DNA of 22,127 nucleotides from Bacillota bacterium. Lineage in GTDB: Bacteria > Bacillota > Clostridia > Christensenellales > Aristaeellaceae. The stretch is taken from assembly GCA_023460055.1 (NCBI GenBank), contig JAEWRJ010000202.1, positions 1-22,127 on the forward strand. Reading direction: 5' to 3'. The notes under the pieces were generated by a model. That model saw nothing but the letters and a program-made list of their open reading frames with translations, ran no database searches and was not told where the DNA came from. The position numbers and the translations under genes are program-made. Numbering within the stretch: position 1 is the first letter of the stretch; each line of letters begins with the position of its first letter. Positions 15,181 through 22,127 of this stretch are shown here, piece by piece.

Positions 15181-15390
15181 CGTTTCCCTAAAAGCGCTCT
15201 GCCCCCTCTGTGCGCACCGCAGGTACGATTGCCGGGAGCAAGGCAAGAAAGCGAGATGAATTCTGATGATCCGTAAGCGTCAAACCTGACCCATCTACCC
15301 ATAGTAGAAAGGGAATGAGAGAATAGTGCTCGAAAGGCTGTCAAAAAGTAATGAGGAAACAAGTGGTCACAGCCGGAAGGAGCAAGCGAG

Positions 15391-15813
15391 ATGGGACCGG
15401 AGGAAGCGAGGGTTGAGCGCCGGGAATCGAATATGATCAAATGGCGGCAGCAGGTGAATGAATGTCGCAATAGCGGGATGACGATCAGGGCATGGTGCGC
15501 GCGCGAGGGAATATCGGAGGATTCATATTACTGCCGTCAGAGCAAAGTGTGGAAAGCGGATCGGGATGCGGGGAAGAGCGCGGAAGCGCCGCGTATAAAA
15601 GGCCCAGCAATCCATGAAAGGGATAGTCTCTCAGCAGCAGCCATAGTACCGTGTTCCATACCGTATGCTGAGACTGGAAAAGCAGAAGGTTTCAGGCCCG
15701 CGCTGGTGCTGAGGAAGGAAGCGTGGACGGTGGAAGCGGCAGCCGGATGCGAGCCTGGGCTGTTGGAGCTTGCGCTGAATGTGGTCAGGCAGGGGGTGAT
15801 TGGAGATGTTTGA
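15391..15813 (+). CDS. tnpA: IS66 accessory protein TnpA
   Basis: A 140-aa protein with the IS66 OrfA pattern near the N-terminus: IKWRQQVNECRNSGMTIRAW followed by CAREGISEDSYYCRQSKVW, a small helix-turn-helix domain that recognises DNA. ATG at 15391 has AAGGAG eight bases upstream. Its stop overlaps the tnpB start by eight bases, as is usual in IS66 elements. The length and reading frame look intact, although the element has lost its transposase, so the gene is probably without function. Confidence 0.82.
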   Translation: MGPEEARVERRESNMIKWRQQVNECRNSGMTIRAWCAREGISEDSYYCRQSKVWKADRDAGKSAEAPRIKGPAIHERDSLSAAAIVPCSIPYAETGKAEGFRPALVLRKEAWTVEAAAGCEPGLLELALNVVRQGVIGDV

Positions 15814-16084
15814 GCCCTCAAAGATACAAAACGTCTACCTGGCCTGCGGATATACGGATATGCGCCGAGGGATCGACGGATTGGTGAACCTGGTTCAAAG
15901 AAGCTACCGACTGGATCCCTTTGCCAACGCGCTGTTTTTGTTCTGCGGTCGGCAGGCGGATCGCTTCAAAGCGCTGTACTGGGATGAGGATGGGTTCATC
16001 CTGCTGTACAAGCGTTTGGAGCGGGGCAGATACCAGTGGCCCCGGAGCAAGGAAGAGGTGCTGAGCCTGAGTCCGCGTCAGTAG
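15806..16084 (+). pseudogene. tnpB: IS66 TnpB, C-terminally truncated
   Basis: The frame encodes a clear IS66 TnpB: MFEPSKIQNVYLACGYTDMR, LFLFCGRQADRFKALYW and LYKRLERGRYQWPRSK. ATG at 15806 has a GGGGGTG site upstream. The protein stops after about 92 residues at SLSPRQ, roughly 20 short of the usual 110-120, exactly where family members continue with a tryptophan-rich tail. The sequence after the stop (16085-16180) shows no tnpC in any frame, so a deletion probably ended the element here. Confidence 0.78.
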
Positions 16085-16180
16085 GTCGTCAACAGTAAAA
16101 CGGACAGATTGTTAAGCAGTGATGTCGAGTGTAGATGAGTAGCGTCGACTCAGCCAGTCCAGGGGAGACAAATAGCTCTC

Positions 16181-16519
16181 ATGATATGCGGTATGGCAAA
16201 TGCATATGCTGGAATACAAGCCAATGAAATTATTGATACAGCTCAAGTGGTTTTATCCGCATCCACAAAAAAGGCTGCTTTCACCATGCGAACCAAGGTG
16301 GCGTGCAATGTTCTTTCAGTTACTTCCTACTCGCTGTATAAAAGCAACGGGTCAGTGGTTGCATCGGGTTCAATCAGCAGTACCTCCAGCGGCATGCGGT
16401 ACTCCAAGTCAGTGGATTTTTCAGGGTATATCACATCCGGCAATAGCTATTATGTTACGGCGGTGTTTAACGCCGACGGGGAGACAAAGAATGCCTCTTC
16501 GGCGACTGTGTCCTATTAG
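16181..16519 (+). pseudogene. Small secreted beta-rich protein gene, probably 5'-truncated
   Basis: From ATG at 16181 the frame gives 112 aa starting MICGMANAYA, which looks like the last part of a signal peptide with an A-X-A cleavage site before GIQANEI. The basic start and most of the hydrophobic core are missing. Upstream the frame is open only to 16139 with no good start, and AGGGGAG lies 13 bases from the ATG, too far for a normal ribosome site. The mature part is Ser/Thr-rich with alternating beta pattern (VLSVTSYSLYKSNGSVVASG, GNSYYVTAVFNADGE), resembling small exported proteins of Clostridia such as DUF6147; that match is unverified. The IS66 remnant directly upstream probably removed its promoter and start. 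An intact terminator follows. Confidence 0.6.
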
Positions 16520-16583
16520 AGCAAATGGCTCTATCGTTATACTAATGATTCGAGTTAGTATTACACAAAGGATTGCAGCAAGG

Positions 16584-16626
16584 CGCGGGAGAGGGCTGGG
16601 TGATACGGCCATCTTCCGCGTTTTTT
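16584..16626 (+). terminator. Rho-independent terminator
   Basis: CGCGGGAGA (16584-16592) pairs with TCTTCCGCG (16612-16620) through one G-T wobble, followed directly by six T bases (16621-16626). It ends transcription of the secreted-protein gene at 16181-16519 and separates it from the hydrolase gene at 16693. Confidence 0.75.
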
Positions 16627-16692
16627 ATCTTCCTTTTCGCCTTGTCTTCCCGCCGCGCCCGACTTATGTTACCATGTCCGCGAGGTGATAGC

Positions 16693-17850
16693 ATGGAAAA
16701 TCTGCTGGATTATGTGAGCCGGGCAGGAGCTGCCGGCTTTGATGAGCTGCCGCTGACGGAAGTGGATCTGGCCTGCTTTACGCAGCTGAGCTATCTGCCC
16801 TACGCGGCCGCCTTTGACATCATGGAGCGGCCAAGCCTGCAGGAAGCCGGCGACGCGCTGGCGGGCGTGGAAGCGGACAAGGTATACAATGTCTTTTTGC
16901 GCAAGCGGCTGGAACTGATGCGGGCGATGATGGAAGCGCCGCGCTACGCGGGCATCATCCTGAGCGATTATGTCAGGGAGATCGACCCGCAGAGCGAAAA
17001 GCAGTTCTGCGCCCTGACGCTTACGCTGCCCTTCGGCGAGCGGGTGATCAGCTTTGAAGGCACGGACAGCACCCTGGTGGGCTGGAAGGAAGACTTCAAT
17101 ATGTCCTTTGTAAGCCCCGTGCCCTCGCAGGAAGCGGCGCGGGCTTATCTGCACAGGATCGCGGCCGGATGCGGCGAGGCCCCGCTGATCCTGACCGGGC
17201 ACTCCAAGGGCGGCAACCTGGCTGTGTGGTCCGCTGCCTTTGCCCTTGAGGAGGTGCAGCGGCGTGTCCTGGGCGTGCACAGCTTTGACGGGCCGGGCCT
17301 GATCGACCGGGATGCCGATTCGGCGGGATATGCCCGGATCAGCGGGCGCATTCACGCCTACCTGCCGCAGAATTCGCTGGTCGGCGTGCTGATGCGCCAG
17401 CATGTGCCCAGCATCGTGGTGAAAAGCCACGCCTTCAGCGTGATGCAGCATGACCTGTTCACCTGGGAGGTGGAGCCGGAGGGCCATGTCTTCACGCGCG
17501 TGCCGGAGCTCAGCCGGTCGGCCCGCCTGCGGGACGAGGCGCTGGACGTATGGCTGCGCGGCCTCAGCATGGAAAACAGGGAATGCTTCTGCGACGCGAT
17601 CTACAAGGTGCTGTCTGCTGACGAAAGCAATGAAACCCTGATTGACCTTGTGCGCGTTGACCGTGATTCCGCCATCCGCGCGCTGCGCGCCATCCGGGAC
17701 ATCGATCCCCTGATACGCAAGATGATCCGCCGGGCTATCTTTGAGCTGTTCACCGGCAGCGTGGAGGTCTTCGTGGAAGCCGCCAAGGAGGCCGTGCTGG
17801 AGGCGCTGCCGATCGGAAGGGAAGACAAAGATACAAAGGATGCGGAGTAG
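16693..17850 (+). CDS. Mbeg1-like (DUF2974) alpha/beta hydrolase
   Basis: A 385-aa cytoplasmic protein. The ATG at 16693 has GAGGTG five bases upstream; the frame is open earlier, but that part crosses the terminator at 16584-16626. The family marks are FEGTDSTLVGWKEDFNMSF (about residues 121-139) and the nucleophile elbow LTGHSKGGNLAVWSA, with Ser171 as the likely catalytic residue. A later HSFDGPGL and the histidine-containing KSHAF are in places expected for the rest of the triad. These lipase-like proteins are common in Clostridia, but their substrate is not established. Composition is as GC-rich as addA, so it belongs to the chromosomal backbone. It is convergent with the gene at 18041-18421. 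A long open frame on the opposite strand is a shadow of the GC-rich codon use. Confidence 0.87.
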   Translation: MENLLDYVSRAGAAGFDELPLTEVDLACFTQLSYLPYAAAFDIMERPSLQEAGDALAGVEADKVYNVFLRKRLELMRAMMEAPRYAGIILSDYVREIDPQSEKQFCALTLTLPFGERVISFEGTDSTLVGWKEDFNMSFVSPVPSQEAARAYLHRIAAGCGEAPLILTGHSKGGNLAVWSAAFALEEVQRRVLGVHSFDGPGLIDRDADSAGYARISGRIHAYLPQNSLVGVLMRQHVPSIVVKSHAFSVMQHDLFTWEVEPEGHVFTRVPELSRSARLRDEALDVWLRGLSMENRECFCDAIYKVLSADESNETLIDLVRVDRDSAIRALRAIRDIDPLIRKMIRRAIFELFTGSVEVFVEAAKEAVLEALPIGREDKDTKDAE

Positions 17851-17854
17851 CGGC

Positions 17855-17943
17855 GAAGCGATAGCAAAAAGCCGGCTTGCGCCGGCGCGAAAGGGCTGCT
17901 GGAGCAGCCGCGAAGAATGGCCTTCGGCCATGGGAAGCGATAG
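17855..17943. repeat. Three-hairpin element flanked by a 10-base direct repeat
   Basis: The direct repeat GAAGCGATAG occurs at 17855-17864 and 17934-17943. Between them are three compact hairpins: GCCGGC/GCCGGC (17871-17876, 17881-17886), GGCTGCT/AGCAGCC (17894-17900, 17903-17909) and ATGGCC/GGCCAT (17917-17922, 17926-17931). They are separated by similar GCGAA-type linkers. It lies in the gap between two convergent genes and could act as a two-way terminator or be a dispersed repeat of REP type. No long T run follows, so neither role is certain. Confidence 0.65.
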
Positions 17944-17944
17944 G

Positions 17945-18030
17945 GGAACCACGGAGGGGGACGGACCACGGGATACACGGAAAGAATTTTTATATATAGA
18001 TAAGATGAAGACGCGGAGGATTAGGTTTCA
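17945..18030. repeat. Degenerate ACGGAG/CACGG repeat with A/T-rich tail
   Basis: Units ACCACGGAGG, GGACCACGGG and ATACACGGAA are followed by AATTTTTATATATAGAT and then ACGCGGAGG. The arrangement resembles 15101-15180 (ACAGAG/ACGGAG units, then AAAATTTATCTATTG). It follows directly on the three-hairpin element and fills the rest of the gap before the stop of the gene at 18041. Confidence 0.4.
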
Positions 18031-18040
18031 GTTCCTTTAT

Positions 18041-18421
18041 CTATTTTTCGGCGCATATTTTGCAGGGTCTCCGACCGTTTGTGACAGCCTCGCCCAGTGT
18101 GAGGCTGTTGATGGTTTTGGAGCGGCTGAGGCTGGAACACTGCTCGGTGCTGTGGTAGACCTCGCCCTTGGGGGTGATATACACAAGGCGCTCGCTGTCC
18201 GCAGCGCCGACAACGGACTGATCGGCGGATAGCATCTGCCGCAGGGCCTGCCGCCATTCCCATTGATCGGCCTCGCTCAGGCTGTCCAGATATTCCGCGA
18301 ATGCGGCCGCCTGCGTTTCCACGCTGTCGCCCGCGTTTAGCGTGACGCTGACGGCTGCCGCCAAGGCCGCGGCGGATAGAACCATCAGACAGGTCAGGAT
18401 CATCAGCAGGCGCTTTTTCAT
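18041..18421 (-). CDS. Small secreted protein with paired-cysteine C-terminus
   Basis: A 126-aa protein with a signal peptide (MKKRLLMILTCLMVLSAAAL, then AAA). A helical acidic middle part (about residues 30-75) is followed by a C-terminal block VYITPKGEVYHSTEQCSSLS and then EAVTNGRRPCKIC. The pattern His, then C, then C-x-x-C at the end resembles the small metal-binding, Ada-like tail found at the end of several exported nucleases and ComEC-like proteins. Whether it binds a metal here is inference. ATG at 18421 has AAGGGG upstream, and the gene starts 17 bases after nadD, so it is probably co-transcribed with addA and nadD. No catalytic domain is visible, and I do not assign a function. Confidence 0.76.
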   Translation of the reverse strand: MKKRLLMILTCLMVLSAAALAAAVSVTLNAGDSVETQAAAFAEYLDSLSEADQWEWRQALRQMLSADQSVVGAADSERLVYITPKGEVYHSTEQCSSLSRSKTINSLTLGEAVTNGRRPCKICAEK

Positions 18422-18438
18422 TGTATTCCCCTTTGCTC

Positions 18439-19041
18439 TTATATCCCGCTTGTATATAAGCCCTGTTCCCGTATATAGTCCGCCACCTTACGGGGAACCA
18501 GATGGCTGATATCCTCCCCCTTTTCCAGGGCGGCCCTCACCATGCGGGATGAGACGGGCAGACCTTCTGTGGAGAGGATCACGCTGTCGAGGCTGTGGCT
18601 GAGGCGAAGCTCCTCCTGTTTTTTCAGGACCTCCCCTTGGTCGTCGCCTGGGCGCATCACCACGGCGATTTGGCATAGCCGGGCGACCTCGCGCGCCGTC
18701 TTCCAGGTGGGAAACCAAAACAGGGTGTCGGAGCCGATCAGATAGACCAGTTCCTCATCTGGGCAGTCCGCTTTGATGGCGCGCAGAGTATCCACGGTGT
18801 AGGTGGTGCCGGCGCGCCTTAATTCCATATCAGATACCTCAAAGCCCGGGATATCCTCACAGGCCAGTTCGGCCATGCGCAGGCGCTGCGCGCCGGCCGC
18901 GCGGGGCAGCTTGTGAGGCGGATCGCCGTCGGGCAGGAAAATCACGCGGTCGAGCTTGAGCTCTTCAAGCGCCGCGCGGGCGATTTGGAGGTGCCCCAGA
19001 TGAATGGGGTCAAAGGTGCCGCCCATCAGCCCGCTGCGCAT
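18439..19041 (-). CDS. nadD: Nicotinate-nucleotide adenylyltransferase NadD
   Basis: The enzyme joins nicotinate mononucleotide and ATP to give deamido-NAD, a late step of NAD synthesis in the cytoplasm. The nucleotidyl-transferase signature GGTFDPIHLGHLQIAR is at the N-terminus, with LPDGDPPHK and YLIGSDTLFWFPTW following. The C-terminal SSRMVR is the place of the usual ISSTxIR phosphate-binding motif. I choose ATG at 19041 (200 aa, normal for the family) because AGGAGG lies nine bases upstream; the frame is open further, to 19158, but that part overlaps addA by much more. Even so, the start overlaps the end of addA by 32 bases. In many Bacillota nadD is followed by yqeK; here a small secreted protein follows instead. 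Confidence 0.93.
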   Translation of the reverse strand: MRSGLMGGTFDPIHLGHLQIARAALEELKLDRVIFLPDGDPPHKLPRAAGAQRLRMAELACEDIPGFEVSDMELRRAGTTYTVDTLRAIKADCPDEELVYLIGSDTLFWFPTWKTAREVARLCQIAVVMRPGDDQGEVLKKQEELRLSHSLDSVILSTEGLPVSSRMVRAALEKGEDISHLVPRKVADYIREQGLYTSGI

Positions 19042-22000
19042 CCTGCCCCACCTCCTGTTCTTCATAGCGTATCGGTTCATTTTCCGTAATGGGGATAAAG
19101 GTCCCGTGTTCCAACGCGTATAGGCAGGCCTCCTTGACGGGCTGCCCCGTGATGTCACGCAGCGCGCGCATGTACCAGCGCAGCTGACTGCGGTAGCGCA
19201 GGGCGATCATATCAGGCGCTATCCTGTCGGTCTTGTAGTCGATCAGCACCCAGCCATCCTTCTCCAGGAAGCAGCAATCCAGCACGCCCTGCAGGATGAG
19301 CTGCTGTTCGCACAGCAGGGTGAAGGGCCATTCCCGCTCGACCGTCCCGGCGGCCAGCAGGCGCTGCCCGAGGGGGCTTTCATAAAACGCGCACAGGACG
19401 CCCGCGTCCACTGCCTCGCGCTCCGCCGGCTGCAGGATCTCCCGCCCGGCCAGGGCATCCAGCCCCTCGGTCACCGCCTGCCGCAGGGCCTCCCCATGAT
19501 GCCCGCGCAGGGCCTCAAGCGGCAGGCTGCCCAGGGCTTTGTGCGCCGCGGTGCCGTGCTCCAGCCCCGGCAGCTTGGGCGCTGTACCCGACAGCGGCCG
19601 GACAAGCCGCTCCAGGGGCAGGCGCTTGATGACAGGCGTTTCTTCTTCCATCAGGGTCTCCCGGTGCGTCAGCCCGGTCACGGACATCTTCAGCGGATGG
19701 CTTGAGGGGGCCGGCAGGGGGGACAGCATGCGGATGATCTCATCACTCGGCATTTCACTGCCAAGCGGGGGAAAGGGCAGGCCCTTCGCCGCCGCCGTCT
19801 GAGCTTTCAACTGCCCGGACAGGTGATAGTGGATGTGGAATCGGCCGCCGCCGGGGGCCTGCCACATGGCGTCCTCGCCCGATTGCAGGGCGGGCCACAG
19901 GCTTGCCCCGATCCATTCCAGCATGTTGGCGGCGCGGTCGGCCCCGGCGCTGCCCACGGACATTTCCCACTTCTTGCGCTCGCTGTCGATGTTTCGGGGG
20001 GCGGAGATCAATACAAGGCGCTCCTTGGCGCGCGTCATCGCCACATAGAGCAGGCGCGCCTCCTCGGCGCGGGTCTGCCTGTCCTTTTTCAGCTGAATGG
20101 CCTTGCCCCAGAGGGTGTCATGGGTCAGCCGCCTGTCGGGATCGACCAGCTTGAGCGCCGGGCCGCTGAAGGTATCCAGCGCCAGCAGGTCGTCTTTCTG
20201 CCTGCCCACGCGAAAGCGGTGGGACAGGTCCGGCAGGAAGACCACGGGAAACTCAAGGCCCTTGGATTTGTGGATGGTCATGATGCGCACGACATCCTCG
20301 CCGGCGCCCAGGGTGGCGGCGGCGCGGGTATCGTTTTGCCGCCTGGCTTCCTTGACCCGGCTTAAAAAGCCATGCAGGGTCTGGGGCGCGGGGTTGGGGC
20401 CGGCCCGTTCGCAAAGCAAGCGCAGGTTGGCGCGGCGCAGCTCCCCCTGGGGCTTGGCCCCGGCTCTGGCATAGATGCCCGTCTCGCGCAGCAGCCAGCG
20501 CAGGAAGCTGTCAAGCGGCCGGTTCTCGCACTGGACGCGCCAGGCGGCCATGGTATCGATGGCCTGCCTGACCTGCGGATCCTCCTCTTCCAGGGAGAAA
20601 AACACTTGATGGAAGGGCAGGCGCTTATCGCCCCCTCCGCGGACGCGCACAAAGTCTTCCGGACTAAACTCAAAGGGCGGGGCGGCCAGCGCCGCCATCA
20701 GCCGCTCATCGTCCAGCGGGTTATCCAGCACATGCAGAAGGGTCAGCACGTCCGATACCTCAATGAGGTCAAAAAACTGCTGATCGGCGTCTGAATAGAC
20801 GGGGATGCCCTGGTCGCGCAGCACGCGGGCGATGGTTTCGGCCCGGCCGGAGGCGCTGCGCAGCAGCACCACCATGTCCCGCCAGGACAGCAGGCGGCTG
20901 ACGCCCTTTTCCTCGATGATGGTGCCTCGAAGGTTAGTCATCAGCCGGGCCATCAGGGCCGCCTCGCGGGCGCTGGCGCCGGGGATCTCCTCTGATTGGG
21001 TTTCTGTTTCTTCGCCGTCTTCGCTGTCTTCGCTGTCCTCGGCTGCCGAGGGTTCATCCTCTTCTTCCGACGCGCTGTCCGTGCTTTCCGGCAGGATCAG
21101 GTGCAGCTCGCAGGCCGGGTCCAGGGTGGAATGCGTGCCGGGATAAAGCCGTTCTTCGCTGCCATAGCCTATTTCAAGCGATCCGCCGCGCAGGGTGTGG
21201 TCAAACACGTGGTTGACGGCCAGCAGAATGTTATCGCGGGAGCGGAAATTCTCGCTCAGCGTGATCACGCGCTCCGCGGCCCCCTCGGCATCGTCAAAAC
21301 GGGCGTATTTATCAAGGAACAGGCCCGGCTCCGCCAGGCGGAAGCGGTAGATGCTCTGCTTGACATCCCCCACCATGAACAGGCTGCTGTCTTCTCCGTG
21401 CAGCCTGCGGATGATGGCCTCCTGGATGCGGGATATATCCTGATACTCATCCACAAACAGGGCCTTGTAATGGGCCTGCTCTCGCGCGCGCACGGCGGGG
21501 TCCTTCAGGCAGGCAAGCGCCAGATGCTCCAGGTCCGAATAGTCCCACAGCTGCCTGGCGCTCTTGTATTCGCCGTAGCGCTCGTGGGTCCGTTTGGTCA
21601 AGGCGCACAGCGCGCGAAGGGCAGGCAGCGTATAGCGGATATCATCCGCGGCCTTTTGCGTTTGGGCATCGCCGCGGGGCAGCAGGCTCAGCGCGGTGTT
21701 CAGGCAATCCTTCGCCGCCTGGCGCAGGGCTTTGAACCGTTCGCGCAGTTCCTCGCTTTCCTCCGCCGGGGCTTTTGAGGTGGTCAGGCGGACAAAATTG
21801 ACCGGCCAATCGGGGGGGATGTCCTCCGCGCGCGCCAGCATATCGCGGACCTCGCGGGCTATCTCCATATCGGCCTGGGCGGCGCTGTCATAGCGGGCGG
21901 GGCCAGCGGGCTGCCGCGTGATGTACAGGCAGCGATCGATCAGGCTGACCGCCTCCTCAGCCTCCCGCAGGGCGGCCGCCCGAAGTTCCGAAAACCAGGG

Positions 22001-22127
22001 AAGCCCGGGGAATTCAACCCTATCGGCCTGCTCAAGGTGATGATTCAGCCAGTCCCAGGGATCTTCCTGGGCGCGCAAAAAGATGTACAGCTTGCGGACC
22101 ATCTCCTCGATCTGCACATCCGTATAC
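19010..22127 (-). CDS. addA: AddA helicase-nuclease subunit, N-terminus outside the window
   Basis: AddA works with AddB to process double-strand DNA ends and load RecA at Chi sites. The frame is open to the right edge, with YTDVQIEEM as its first visible residues; roughly the first 190 residues, including the Walker A motif, should lie beyond it. Visible UvrD-type motifs, numbering from the GTG codon at 22117, are DEYQD (223-227), GDVKQSIYRFR (250-260), SENFRS (288-293), then MTIHKSKGLEFPVVF and ARLLYVAMTRAKERL. The C-terminal nuclease has EHGTAAHKAL and VLIDYKTDR, the active-site Asp and Lys. A run of mostly acidic residues (about 344-378) is an insert of low complexity. addB would be expected just upstream, outside the window. 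Confidence 0.95.
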   Translation of the reverse strand, partial: YTDVQIEEMVRKLYIFLRAQEDPWDWLNHHLEQADRVEFPGLPWFSELRAAALREAEEAVSLIDRCLYITRQPAGPARYDSAAQADMEIAREVRDMLARAEDIPPDWPVNFVRLTTSKAPAEESEELRERFKALRQAAKDCLNTALSLLPRGDAQTQKAADDIRYTLPALRALCALTKRTHERYGEYKSARQLWDYSDLEHLALACLKDPAVRAREQAHYKALFVDEYQDISRIQEAIIRRLHGEDSSLFMVGDVKQSIYRFRLAEPGLFLDKYARFDDAEGAAERVITLSENFRSRDNILLAVNHVFDHTLRGGSLEIGYGSEERLYPGTHSTLDPACELHLILPESTDSASEEEDEPSAAEDSEDSEDGEETETQSEEIPGASAREAALMARLMTNLRGTIIEEKGVSRLLSWRDMVVLLRSASGRAETIARVLRDQGIPVYSDADQQFFDLIEVSDVLTLLHVLDNPLDDERLMAALAAPPFEFSPEDFVRVRGGGDKRLPFHQVFFSLEEEDPQVRQAIDTMAAWRVQCENRPLDSFLRWLLRETGIYARAGAKPQGELRRANLRLLCERAGPNPAPQTLHGFLSRVKEARRQNDTRAAATLGAGEDVVRIMTIHKSKGLEFPVVFLPDLSHRFRVGRQKDDLLALDTFSGPALKLVDPDRRLTHDTLWGKAIQLKKDRQTRAEEARLLYVAMTRAKERLVLISAPRNIDSERKKWEMSVGSAGADRAANMLEWIGASLWPALQSGEDAMWQAPGGGRFHIHYHLSGQLKAQTAAAKGLPFPPLGSEMPSDEIIRMLSPLPAPSSHPLKMSVTGLTHRETLMEEETPVIKRLPLERLVRPLSGTAPKLPGLEHGTAAHKALGSLPLEALRGHHGEALRQAVTEGLDALAGREILQPAEREAVDAGVLCAFYESPLGQRLLAAGTVEREWPFTLLCEQQLILQGVLDCCFLEKDGWVLIDYKTDRIAPDMIALRYRSQLRWYMRALRDITGQPVKEACLYALEHGTFIPITENEPIRYEEQEVGQDAQRADGRHL

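Larger units (their letters stand above)
15273..16084 (+). mobile_element. IS66-family insertion sequence, decayed remnant
   Basis: The left end is recognisable as GTAAGCGTCAAACCTGACCC at 15273; IS66-family inverted repeats begin GTAAGCG. Inside it are tnpA and the beginning of tnpB in the usual order and overlap. tnpC, the DDE transposase, is absent, and no matching right end (a GACGCTTAC) is found before the next gene, so no 8-base target duplication can be confirmed; the eight bases before the left end are GATGATCC. The element cannot move on its own. Confidence 0.8.

Noticed and set aside
16669..17952. Long minus-strand open frame (over 400 codons) opposite the Mbeg1-like gene
   Set aside because: No recognisable domain, no ribosome site, and it exactly shadows a gene with family motifs; long antisense frames are expected with GC-rich codon use.
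20996..21778. Plus-strand open frame opposite addA
   Set aside because: Shadow of the GC-rich addA coding region; low-complexity start mirrors the acidic insert of AddA.
1..22127. CRISPR array, tRNA, rRNA or phage genes
   Set aside because: No regular spaced repeats, no cloverleaf-like tRNA ends, no rRNA stretches and no phage structural or integrase-like proteins were seen by eye.

Overview
The window looks like a chromosomal segment of a Bacillota bacterium, probably class Clostridia. Supporting signs are purine-rich AGGAGG ribosome sites, an AddA-type recombination nuclease rather than RecB, an ECF sigma factor with a DUF4179-like anti-sigma partner, a DUF2974/Mbeg1-like hydrolase, and bacitracin/lantibiotic-immunity-type ABC transporters. 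The genus cannot be named from what is visible. The right side (addA, nadD, the hydrolase, sigma/anti-sigma) is clearly GC-rich. The left third (about 290-7600) is visibly more AT-rich, which suggests a separate origin.

Layout. From about 15.06 kb down to 0.29 kb everything lies on the minus strand in two long, tightly packed transcription units. Unit A (about 15.05 to 7.63 kb) reads: ECF sigma factor, membrane anti-sigma factor, three tandem secreted paralogues (376, 371 and 370 aa), permease A, permease B, ATPase. Most of its gene junctions overlap by 4 or 8 bases. Unit B (7.5 to 0.29 kb) reads: secreted 339-aa protein, small secreted 135-aa protein, secreted 343-aa protein, permease A', permease B', ATPase', then a secreted beta-propeller/solute-binding-like protein. 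A further minus-strand gene begins at 125 and leaves the window at the left edge.

The most interesting observation is that unit B and the left-edge gene share an almost identical promoter-like motif (TGCAACC, then TTTGG, then GTCACCTATA, with identical spacing). A weaker copy lies just upstream of the sigma gene. The simplest reading is a self-contained ECF regulon: sigma and anti-sigma control two LanFEG/BcrAB-like transporters (one E-loop ATPase plus two unlike permeases each), at least five secreted proteins of one loose family ending in an 'NA.TG' motif, a small cysteine-free secreted protein and a propeller/binding-protein fusion. A role in sensing, exporting or resisting an envelope-active peptide or protein is inferred from the transporter type and is not demonstrated. 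I do not recognise the set as a named system.

To the right of unit A is a decayed IS66-family element (left end, tnpA and truncated tnpB; tnpC and the right end missing). It is followed by a 5'-truncated small secreted protein gene with a terminator, then a plus-strand Mbeg1-like alpha/beta hydrolase. The convergent gap at 17851-18040 holds a three-hairpin repeat and a degenerate purine-rich repeat. The final block, minus strand, is addA (N-terminus beyond the right edge), nadD and a small secreted protein with a paired-cysteine C-terminus. I saw no tRNA, rRNA or CRISPR array.
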